Below are positions 19,754 through 27,955 of a DNA stretch of 32,042 nt, in pieces (within the stretch, counting starts at the first letter, position 1; each line of letters opens with the position of its first letter). The translations under genes and the position numbers were made by a program. Source of the DNA: a virus; IMG/VR virus record IMGVR_UViG_3300025704_000076, positions 1 through 32,042 of that record; one strand, given 5' to 3'. The notes beneath the pieces were generated by a model, which saw only the letters and a list, made by a program, of their open reading frames with translations, did not search any database and was not told where the DNA came from.

Positions 19754-21657
19754 TACTGAATTGCTCCACCTATTACTGTGAATTGATTACCTTGATCATC
19801 TTCATAGACACCATCTTCTAATCCAGATACATCAGGTTGTTCTGCTGTTGCCCCTGCCTGTGGTGCAGCCGGGCCTTCAATTGTTACTAACTCTTGTAGA
19901 TCACGGATGTCTGCTAATCCAAACTTAGCATACTCAGTGTACGCCTTGACAAGTGCAGCTATCTCACCTTCAGCAGTATTCTTACTAGGCTGTTGTAACT
20001 TAGTACGATCACCACCAGCTACACCTCTACCTGCAAGGCTAGCTATATCACCATATCTGATTGCAGTAGCGGCAGCAGATGATGGCTGTAGTTTGTCTTG
20101 ATTAGATACAGGCAATCCATTCTCATCCAATGAGATAGTAAGGTTCTTAAATCGTGAGTCTTCAACAACACGTTTAAGCTGTGCTCTTAACACCTGACCT
20201 ACCTGACCCTTGGCGGCAGCTTCACTACCATTCTTACCCTTAGCAGCCACACTTACTTGTCTAGCCTTATCTCCAAAAGAGTTAATTGATTCAGTAAACT
20301 TAGTAGTATCTTCTAAGTTAATACCAGCTCTATACTTATCAACCTCTGTTAGCATAGCATCAAACGATGCACCATCTGTAACAGTTGCGTTATCTATAGC
20401 CATAGATCCTGTAAGAACAAGAAGCTCTGGATTAACTAATCCTTTATCTACCATGTCAGCTACAGATACATCACCTGTGAATTGCCACACAAGCTGATCA
20501 ACTGCTGCTTGTTGCATCATCTCAATAGGTAAGCCTGTCTGTAATGATTCAAGGTTGCGAACGAAAGCTGGATCAAGCATCTTCTCTGCTGTGATCTGTC
20601 CACCTACACCACTACTACCACCACTTGAGAATGCAGCATTAGCTGATGCAGACATAGGTCTGTTCAACTCTATAAGATCTTGCTTGATCTTTAATGCCTT
20701 ACTTACCTGCTCACCTGCACCGAATGTTTCCATCTGGTTAGGTATAGTCTCTAAGTAATACTTACGTTCTTCATCTATGTCTTCCTTCATCTTAGTTAAT
20801 ACGGAAGAGTCCAGACGCTCACCTCTTGATCTTGCCTCGGCTACACGCTGGTTGTATATACCTTCCATGTCACTGAGTGATGACTGAGCAACCAATAGGT
20901 AGTTGTTCTTAGCCACATCGGTCATTACACCGCCACCCTTTTTGACAGAAGTGAGCAGTGCCTTCACATGTGTAGAGTTAAGAGCAGATGAGATGTTAGA
21001 AATGCTACCTTGTAGTTTAGTAACGCTTGCAGCACCTTGAGCTGTCTTCTGCTGCACAAAAGCCTGATTACCTAGAAACTCTCCTCTCTCTTGGATACCG
21101 TGGTTGCCCACGCCATGAACATTATCTAAATACTTATTCACTTGTGCATCCTGTGAGTCAACAGGCTCTTGGAACGTAGCAATACCACTACCAAAGATCG
21201 AATTGATCTCAGGCTGTAGTGCTAGGTTGCCTACGTTTGATAGGCTCTGCTTCCACATAGCATTATAACGTGTGTTATAAGCTGTCTCGTTTAACATCCC
21301 ACTCTTGCGTGCTTTATCTAGCTTAGCTTTCTGACCCGATAGGTTGTCGAGAGTGATCTTCTCCTCTTCAGTAACAAGATCATCACTATAGATGTTAGCA
21401 ATCTGTCCTGTAACATCAGCTTCTTCAGCAAGAAGGTTCGCTCTCTCATCTTTTAAATTAAGAATAGAAGTAGTAGCCTCACCAATGGCCTCACCCTTGG
21501 CAATTACTGCCTCCTGTTTTCGCTTCTTCCCTACCTGACCGCCAATGAAGTCCACTATACCAGCTAAACCTGATATAGCATCGGCTTCTGGGGTGGCTTG
21601 TGAGCCACGTTGTGGCCGAAGCGAACGAATATCCGGTTCATCTAAAAATTTAGGCAT
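19753..21657 (-). CDS. Internal virion (ejection) protein, gp15-like by position, 634 aa
   Basis: Long, mostly helical, Ala/Gln/Ser-rich protein with no enzyme motif. Helical stretches include 'KRKQEAVIAKGEAIGEATTS' and 'DEERKYYLETIPNQMETF'; the C-terminus is a beta-like tag (GVYEDDQGNQFTVIGG). Size and place beside a gp14-like and a giant internal protein match T7 gp15 (747 aa), which helps build the ejection channel. Similarity is not obvious by eye, so the call rests on context. The order differs from T7: here it lies after the largest internal protein, not before it. TAATG overlaps at both ends. Confidence 0.65.
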   Translation of the reverse strand: MPKFLDEPDIRSLRPQRGSQATPEADAISGLAGIVDFIGGQVGKKRKQEAVIAKGEAIGEATTSILNLKDERANLLAEEADVTGQIANIYSDDLVTEEEKITLDNLSGQKAKLDKARKSGMLNETAYNTRYNAMWKQSLSNVGNLALQPEINSIFGSGIATFQEPVDSQDAQVNKYLDNVHGVGNHGIQERGEFLGNQAFVQQKTAQGAASVTKLQGSISNISSALNSTHVKALLTSVKKGGGVMTDVAKNNYLLVAQSSLSDMEGIYNQRVAEARSRGERLDSSVLTKMKEDIDEERKYYLETIPNQMETFGAGEQVSKALKIKQDLIELNRPMSASANAAFSSGGSSGVGGQITAEKMLDPAFVRNLESLQTGLPIEMMQQAAVDQLVWQFTGDVSVADMVDKGLVNPELLVLTGSMAIDNATVTDGASFDAMLTEVDKYRAGINLEDTTKFTESINSFGDKARQVSVAAKGKNGSEAAAKGQVGQVLRAQLKRVVEDSRFKNLTISLDENGLPVSNQDKLQPSSAAATAIRYGDIASLAGRGVAGGDRTKLQQPSKNTAEGEIAALVKAYTEYAKFGLADIRDLQELVTIEGPAAPQAGATAEQPDVSGLEDGVYEDDQGNQFTVIGGAIQ

Positions 21658-24600
21658 TACTTATCCTCGTTATTTTGTAAGAGAGTACCTGTTGACAGCG
21701 GCATAACACCACCATTACCTAGATAATCTTTTGTGAAGGCTGAAGCCTCTCGACTAAATGCAGACTTACCATCGAGAACACTCTTGTTAAAGTTCTTCAT
21801 GATCTTAGTGCCTGCTTCTGTGTTATCGTAAGGACTCATGATAGCAGCCCGTTGCTTACGGTATAGTTCTACATTACCAGTGATCATGAATTGATTATAG
21901 ATGTGTTGGAGGTCATCCTTCACAGCTCTCATCTCATTCTTATTCTCTGTATTGTAGTCGTATGCCTTCCATAGGGCAGTTTCTTTATCAGTTTCAAAAC
22001 CAAAAGCTCTGGCCATAGATGTTTGCCAATTAGCACCAAGCTCTTCGTTTGTCATCATGACAGTACCACGTTTACTACGCAATCCCATGCCATAATACTC
22101 AGCATAGTATGCCTTACGAGCGTTACTCCATGTAGATGTCATAGAAGCTAGACCATCAATAACATCTATCAACTCATGGCCTACTGTAGCTGCCGATGGG
22201 TGTGTCATGATGTTCTTAGCAGCCTCATACATGTTGATTGCAGCATCCTTACCACGCATGATAGAGTTACCACCTGCACCTAATGCCACCTTAGAAATCT
22301 CAGCATTAGTATCTACTGGATTACCAGAGAAATGGTCATAGAAAGCACCGATAATTGTAGCAGCGATGTTGTCATCAATACCTGCTAACAAGTTACCACT
22401 CTCAGAGAAGTTGTTCTGAACCCCAAAGGCTTCAAAGAACATGCCCCACAAGCCCTCTTGCAGGCCTTCTACGAGCATCGGGTTCTCTTCCTGTGCGCTA
22501 GCACTACCAAGACCTGCCATCTCACTAGCAGCCGCTACGAGATCCTCAGCGATAGGTACACCAACTGATCCGTATATGATGAACTGACCAGCAAGGGCAG
22601 ATGCCTTCTCTTTAGCAGTCCACTTGCCTGTACCACCCATTGTCTTAGGTAACAGGTTCTCTGCAAACTTAGCAAACACCTGTACAAACTGAGTTGGTAC
22701 ACCTAGCACATTGTTCTGCCATACAGCAGAGTTCTCTGCCTGTAAGTTCATGTGCATCCTGATCGTTTCATCTGTCAAGGATTTAGTGGTGATTTCCTCA
22801 CCTGCTTCCTTGAGATTACTACGAGCAACATCCCATGCAACTATACGAGAAGCAAGTTCACCCTCTTCATAGAAGATACGTCCGGCTTTAGATGCCTTAC
22901 GTAATCCGTTCATTGAACTCATACCGATACCAGATACGTTAGCATCAAAATCCGCTGTACGTACAATAGCATCCATGATACCACTGTCCTTGAACAACTG
23001 AATCTCTTTGACAAACGACTCTTCCTCTAAACCCGGCGTAGCTCTAGCAATAGATCTCCACATGTCTGGGTTGTCACTAAGGATTGCAGCCCGCATAGGC
23101 AGCATCTTAGCTACAGCTTTAGCACCGTGTATTGGATGCATACTGAGAGCTAATGAAGCATTCTGTGCCTGAACCCATAGCTGTCTTACGTTGAACCAGC
23201 CTAAGTGTAAGTTAAATGTTGCACCTTTCAAGGCTCTCAATGGGTTCTTGCTATGAAGGTTGTTTAATATCCACTCATTAGCCTTACCACCTTTCTCACC
23301 CCAGTTACGTTCCATTCCTCTGCCAACACTGGCAACAAAGTCTGCGAACATAGACTCATCATCCGAAGGAATCTTCAACACCTTCTTCAGATACTCACGA
23401 GAGTCGTTCATTGTGGCTAAAGACTCAGGACTTAGATCTAGTGGTGAATCTAGTGAACGACCGCCTACTCCGAATCCTTCTCTGCCCTCTGCCTTAGCTA
23501 TTTGCTCAACAGTATTCATCCACTGTTCAACCATAGACATACGGTAGGTATTGATAGGCATTATATCAGAGATACCTTGAATGTAACGCTGTGTTGCATT
23601 AGCTCCATTCAATCTCTCAGGTCTAATATCCCCATCAGCAGTCTTAACCATAAGGTTTTGTGACTTACGAGCTGATGTGTACAATCCACCAAACATGTCA
23701 CTTGAATTAGTTAGCTTCTCAAGGTCAGAGAACTCTCTATCTTCACGAACAGCTAGGTTCTTGTACTCACTACCCTCTTCTGTCATGGTTTTAGTAGCAT
23801 ATGCTTGTGCTTCGGCTTTAGATTTAAAAGCATACAAGGTTTCTTGTGATGCACTGTCCATGTTCTTCACATAGAAATAGCCGGGACGGTATATACGAGG
23901 TGTATATCCTGCACTGTAGTTCAATACCTTCTTAGGTAAATTCCCTACCTGCTCATCACGAACCATAGCCCATGTAGCCTTACCTTTGCCATCCTTGAAT
24001 CGGATAGGCTCCATCAATTTAACAGGCTTGTACCCTGCTTCAATCAACTTATCCATAACATGTTTGTTCTTCTCAACAAAGCGTACTGTAGATCCTTCTA
24101 AGTTACTAGGAACAAATACAGTTGCTTCATCTAGCTGAGTACGGATGCCTTGGAGGTTATCATATGTCTTACCAATAAGGTTAGCGGCTACACCACCCTT
24201 ATCTGTATACTTAACATTCTTGAATCCCATGAACTCAAGCTGACCACGCATCATGTCATTACGGAATCCATGTAACTGATCGAAGAAAGCACGTTTCTTA
24301 AAGTACCCCTCAATAACCTCATCAGAATATCCTTTCTTAACACCTTGTGCTCCAACATGAAGCTCAACTGTTCCAGCTTTAAGCTCTTGGTATGTGAACA
24401 CAGTACCTGCTTCATCACCAGCTTGTAATAAAGTATCTACTTCGATACGTGCTGTCTTAGATAATCCTTTCTCTATGTCTATGTATCTCTTTGATAATGA
24501 ATTAGCTAGCTTAGCAGACTGTTGACCTGCGAATGTGATGTTCTTGATGAAACCACCTAGCATCTCTCTCCATATAACATCAGGAGAGAATATACTTTTC

Positions 24601-26504
24601 AATGAAGATGCTACATTACTCTTCGCTAATGAAGGATCACTTGTTAATGTACCGGCATCGGACAAAGTATAATCAAACTCAAACTCAGATGCTTTACCAT
24701 CATTAGTTCTCGCAGTAACTTTGAATCCTTTATCTGTAGTCGCTGTAACTTCTACACTATCAACCACCTTACCTGAATTAGTAAGACGTTGTTTCATTTT
24801 CTCGGTTGCTTTGTTACGAGCTACTAGCATTTCTTCAGGAGACAGTGCATCTATCGATTCCCGACCTGCTAGTGCAGCAGCTCTTTGCATTGGTGCTCTG
24901 ACAGTGGCTTCAATAGTTTCAACCAACGCTTTAGGCATACCGAATGCTTCAGGACTATCCATCAATTTAGGATCGCCTGCTATTTCAATGATGTCTTCTC
25001 TAGCAGGTCTTGCTGCACTGTTAGCATCTACAACAGATGCATCTAAAGCGTCTACCTCTGATTGCTTAACAACACGAGATACCTTTGACATCTCTTCATT
25101 CATTAAATTATCGAACTGTGTCTTCAGCTTAGTGGGGATTATACCCTGCTGTAATCTTGAGATGTCAGCATACGCAGCTTGTGAGTCCACATTACGGGCT
25201 ACCGTAGCATTTACTTCATCTAGCTGTGCTTGTAATCGTGCTATGTTTTCTTTTATGACAGACTTCTTAGCAACACCTGTCTTAGCCTGCTTCTTAGTAA
25301 CCTTACCAAGGCTTTCAGTTGCTACTTTAATATCATGTTCTAAATTTCTTTGTCTACCTTTCAGCTTACGAGATTCTCCTCGGCTCAGCTTGTTACCAGC
25401 AGTAGGAAGAAGATTTTCTACTAAGTGACTGATTACACTCTTACGTGCTTCCTGTACATCAGAAGCAATGTCATCCATAGCTCCATTTAATACAGGTGTG
25501 CCTTCCATACGTGTTGGGTTAGCAGTAGAGGCAGCATCAACCTTGTTCAGATCGATTGTTTGACCCAGCTCTTCAGCACTATCTCCACCAGACATTGCTG
25601 TTTCTGCACCAGCTCTCTCTGGATTATCTAAGTCCTTTAATTCTTTAACAGCAGATCTACTTTTAGCTACATTCTTACCTAGTTTGACAAGACTGCCTGC
25701 AATAGGACCAATATCAAGAGCAAGAACAGAGAAATCCATTGTGCCTTTGACATACATATCTTCGATGACATCATCTGAGTAGTACATCTCAACAAGAGAT
25801 CGTGCAACAAAAGGGTTCTCATCAGCAGCCGCTATGATAGCAGGCATTCTAGTTTCTAATACAACCTTCTGCTCTTCAGGATCCAGTGTCTGGAAGAATG
25901 CCATTTCATCAAGCATACCATTCCAATCAGTGCCTATCAACTTAGCATAGTCATTCATATCCTTGAGTTCATCAGGCGCAAGCATGTCTGCTAAGAAATT
26001 ACCAGCAGTCTCCAACATGTTATTGTCTTCAAAGTTCTCTTCCATCTGGTCTATGATGAAAGACTTAGTAGCTACACCACGTTGGCGAAAGTTATCAAGA
26101 GTCTCACCAGCAAAGATCTCACTGTACATCGTGTTGATACCATCATCATCAAGAATAGACTCTTCTATTAAAGAATCTACTGCGATAGTGTCATGGATAG
26201 ACTGTTGAACTTCAGGGTTTAGATCAGATGCGTTGTCAAAGATATACTCAGCACGTTCTCTGTTCTTCTTAACTAAATACTCATGCTTCAAAGCCTCTTC
26301 AGCATCTTTAGGATTAACACCTAGCTTGAGAGAGGAGTAAGCATCATTGAAAGACTCACCTACCTCTGTATCCTGTACTGTAGCTTTTAAACGAGCAATA
26401 CGGGCAGCATCCTTTCTCATCTTTCTGTCAGATGAAACAATACCTCGGATGTCGAACATCCCTTCTGTACCTTCCGCGCCACCTTGATCAAAAATGTTAG
26501 ACAT
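21657..26504 (-). CDS. Giant internal virion (ejection) protein, gp16-like by position, 1615 aa
   Basis: The largest gene in the window. The product is mainly helical with acidic N-terminal and mixed central parts and some hydrophobic segments (SVLALDIGPIAGSLV near 280; FIIYGSVGVPIAEDLVAAAS around 1315). This fits a protein that sits inside the capsid and enters the cell envelope with the DNA, as T7 gp16 (1318 aa) does. No lytic transglycosylase motif was seen at the N-terminus, unlike T7 gp16; the separate GH24 gene may take that job. ATG 26504 follows AGGAA. It ends in a TAATG overlap. Confidence 0.75.
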   Translation of the reverse strand: MSNIFDQGGAEGTEGMFDIRGIVSSDRKMRKDAARIARLKATVQDTEVGESFNDAYSSLKLGVNPKDAEEALKHEYLVKKNRERAEYIFDNASDLNPEVQQSIHDTIAVDSLIEESILDDDGINTMYSEIFAGETLDNFRQRGVATKSFIIDQMEENFEDNNMLETAGNFLADMLAPDELKDMNDYAKLIGTDWNGMLDEMAFFQTLDPEEQKVVLETRMPAIIAAADENPFVARSLVEMYYSDDVIEDMYVKGTMDFSVLALDIGPIAGSLVKLGKNVAKSRSAVKELKDLDNPERAGAETAMSGGDSAEELGQTIDLNKVDAASTANPTRMEGTPVLNGAMDDIASDVQEARKSVISHLVENLLPTAGNKLSRGESRKLKGRQRNLEHDIKVATESLGKVTKKQAKTGVAKKSVIKENIARLQAQLDEVNATVARNVDSQAAYADISRLQQGIIPTKLKTQFDNLMNEEMSKVSRVVKQSEVDALDASVVDANSAARPAREDIIEIAGDPKLMDSPEAFGMPKALVETIEATVRAPMQRAAALAGRESIDALSPEEMLVARNKATEKMKQRLTNSGKVVDSVEVTATTDKGFKVTARTNDGKASEFEFDYTLSDAGTLTSDPSLAKSNVASSLKSIFSPDVIWREMLGGFIKNITFAGQQSAKLANSLSKRYIDIEKGLSKTARIEVDTLLQAGDEAGTVFTYQELKAGTVELHVGAQGVKKGYSDEVIEGYFKKRAFFDQLHGFRNDMMRGQLEFMGFKNVKYTDKGGVAANLIGKTYDNLQGIRTQLDEATVFVPSNLEGSTVRFVEKNKHVMDKLIEAGYKPVKLMEPIRFKDGKGKATWAMVRDEQVGNLPKKVLNYSAGYTPRIYRPGYFYVKNMDSASQETLYAFKSKAEAQAYATKTMTEEGSEYKNLAVREDREFSDLEKLTNSSDMFGGLYTSARKSQNLMVKTADGDIRPERLNGANATQRYIQGISDIMPINTYRMSMVEQWMNTVEQIAKAEGREGFGVGGRSLDSPLDLSPESLATMNDSREYLKKVLKIPSDDESMFADFVASVGRGMERNWGEKGGKANEWILNNLHSKNPLRALKGATFNLHLGWFNVRQLWVQAQNASLALSMHPIHGAKAVAKMLPMRAAILSDNPDMWRSIARATPGLEEESFVKEIQLFKDSGIMDAIVRTADFDANVSGIGMSSMNGLRKASKAGRIFYEEGELASRIVAWDVARSNLKEAGEEITTKSLTDETIRMHMNLQAENSAVWQNNVLGVPTQFVQVFAKFAENLLPKTMGGTGKWTAKEKASALAGQFIIYGSVGVPIAEDLVAAASEMAGLGSASAQEENPMLVEGLQEGLWGMFFEAFGVQNNFSESGNLLAGIDDNIAATIIGAFYDHFSGNPVDTNAEISKVALGAGGNSIMRGKDAAINMYEAAKNIMTHPSAATVGHELIDVIDGLASMTSTWSNARKAYYAEYYGMGLRSKRGTVMMTNEELGANWQTSMARAFGFETDKETALWKAYDYNTENKNEMRAVKDDLQHIYNQFMITGNVELYRKQRAAIMSPYDNTEAGTKIMKNFNKSVLDGKSAFSREASAFTKDYLGNGGVMPLSTGTLLQNNEDK

Positions 26505-26527
26505 TTAATTATTCCTATGAATTATTG

Positions 26528-26965
26528 TTACGCTACGGGCGGTTTCTTACCGGCTTGATATGCAGAGATGCCGGAGGTTACTACACCACCAATAGCTTGA
26601 ATCTTCGCTGCCTTAGCCTGAGCTTTACTTGCTAAGAGATTCTGTGCACCTATTGCTTGAACAAACGATTGCTGGTTATCTAAGAAACTTATATTGCTTG
26701 ACATCTCTCCTGTGATACCCGCGCTTATTTGTGCGGTCTTAGATGTCTGAGCAGTTCCTTGTGCAAAAGCCTGATTCGCTACTGAAGCCTGAGCTTGTCG
26801 GGCTTGTCGAAGCTGCTTGCGTTTCTCTCTAGCCATCTGTACGTTTTGGCGCTTCTGATCTATCTTAGCTGCTTTCTCTTGTGCTCTCTGAGCCTTTCGT
26901 GCCTGCTTCTGAGAAGCTGCCACGGTCACGGCTGATGTTACTACTATAGCTGTTACTACTGCCAT
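26528..26965 (-). CDS. Internal virion protein, gp14-like, 145 aa
   Basis: The N-terminus is a short hydrophobic helix (AVVTAIVVTSAVTVAAS), followed by a highly charged Gln/Arg/Lys coiled region (QKQARKAQRAQEKAAKIDQK and on) and a Gln/Ser/Ala-rich half (NQAFAQGTAQTSKTAQISAG), with 'SNISFLDNQQSFVQAIGAQN'. This pattern is typical of podovirus gp14-type ejection proteins that form the outer-membrane part of the channel. The place right after the gp13-like gene agrees with T7 order. TAATG overlap with the gene upstream. Confidence 0.75.
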   Translation of the reverse strand: MAVVTAIVVTSAVTVAASQKQARKAQRAQEKAAKIDQKRQNVQMAREKRKQLRQARQAQASVANQAFAQGTAQTSKTAQISAGITGEMSSNISFLDNQQSFVQAIGAQNLLASKAQAKAAKIQAIGGVVTSGISAYQAGKKPPVA

Positions 26966-27417
26966 TAGATTATACCCTTCTGATAAGATGTCTCGACATG
27001 TCTATACCCCATTCTCTTGTACACACTTTCTATCTGTTCTGGCATAGAGCTTTGCATTGAGACCATGTTCCAATAGGAGCAACCTAGTTCTTTAGCTCCC
27101 TCCTCCAAGGCTTTTAATAACTCCAAGCCCTCTCTGCTTTTTCTGTGCTCAGGATCTACCCACCATGCTATCTCAGAGCCTGAATAGGTACTCTTACTTC
27201 CAAGCAGAGGTGCAGTAGCTCCTGCTGTGAAGCCTACGACCTCTCCATCTACTTCAGAAACAAACAGTAAACCTTGTTGGTAAGCAATGTCCATGTACAT
27301 AATTGCAGAACCATCTTCATATGGTATTCCTTCTTTATGATAAACAGTCTCTTCCCAAAATCTCTTAGCATGTTTCTCTATAGCTGGGTAATCTTCTTTG
27401 GTTGCATCTCTAATCAT
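26965..27417 (-). CDS. GNAT-fold acetyltransferase-like protein (T7 gp13 position), 150 aa
   Basis: GNAT fold: 'MIRDATKEDYPAIEKHAKRF' (strand 1/helix 1), 'GLLFVSEVDGEVVGFTAG', 'SEIAWWVDPEHRKSREGLEL' (the acetyl-CoA loop region, with H-R-K-S-R-E-G rather than a full Q/RxxGxG/A), then 'MVSMQSSMPEQIESVYKRMG' and 'YRHVETSYQK'. T7 gp13, a virion assembly protein placed between gp12 and gp14, belongs to a family I recall being grouped with acetyltransferase folds. Here the gene holds the same slot, so it may be the gp13 counterpart, with or without enzyme activity. It overlaps the oxygenase by 8 nt. Confidence 0.82.
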   Translation of the reverse strand: MIRDATKEDYPAIEKHAKRFWEETVYHKEGIPYEDGSAIMYMDIAYQQGLLFVSEVDGEVVGFTAGATAPLLGSKSTYSGSEIAWWVDPEHRKSREGLELLKALEEGAKELGCSYWNMVSMQSSMPEQIESVYKRMGYRHVETSYQKGII

Positions 27418-27955
27418 AGAAACAAGTTAGGACTAATCGCCCATCCTCCGCTGTTTTGCCAAAACCATTAACAGGCTCTGCCCTGTGCATTAGTGTAGAA
27501 GGGAAACTTACAGCTCTGTTTGGTACAAGATCAAACATGTGTGTAACTTCCCAAGCGTCATAGATATTGTAATCTCTTTGCCAGATAGCTAACTCTTCTT
27601 CTGTCTCAGGTTGTTTATAAAGACCTGTTTCTTTGTGTCGAACAAGGCTTGTTCCACCCGGCCCCTCACATAAATAGATAAGAAGAGTATTATGTGCCAT
27701 TGAAGCATCGTTATGTGCTTGGTGAGGTGCCTCCACTCCTTCAGGAGACAGCCTCAAGAACATAAACCCACCGTCTGTAAGATATTCTACTTCATCTCTT
27801 GCTGGTATATCAGTATTGATATAAGGATACAGTACATTGTCCACAGGATTAACTTCACCTGCATAAGACAATCCAGTTACATGCTTCCTTACATCAGAGT
27901 AGTCGAGAAAGAAATCATCTACGACTATAATGCCTTCCTCTAACTCTTTTATCAT
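27410..27955 (-). CDS. 2-oxoglutarate/Fe(II)-dependent oxygenase-like protein, 181 aa
   Basis: The double-stranded beta-helix iron site is visible: H81-x-D83 (AHND), distal H157 (LMHRAEP) and 2OG-binding R173 (GRLVLTCFYD), with 'LIYLCEGPGGTSLVRHKETG' and 'NRAVSFPSTLMHRAEPV' as typical strands. ATG 27955 is preferred: it overlaps the gp12-like stop by ATGA and has GGAG upstream; an ATG at 28003 would add 16 residues inside that gene. Substrate unknown: protein hydroxylation of virion or host targets, or a nucleic acid, are options. An enzyme gene between the tail tube and internal protein genes suggests a virion-linked role. Confidence 0.82.
   Translation of the reverse strand: MIKELEEGIIVVDDFFLDYSDVRKHVTGLSYAGEVNPVDNVLYPYINTDIPARDEVEYLTDGGFMFLRLSPEGVEAPHQAHNDASMAHNTLLIYLCEGPGGTSLVRHKETGLYKQPETEEELAIWQRDYNIYDAWEVTHMFDLVPNRAVSFPSTLMHRAEPVNGFGKTAEDGRLVLTCFYD

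Noticed and set aside
24721-25428. 235-codon open frame antisense to the giant virion protein
   Set aside because: A mirror of the long minus-strand gene; rich in Ser, Leu and Thr as expected of antisense frames, no binding site.
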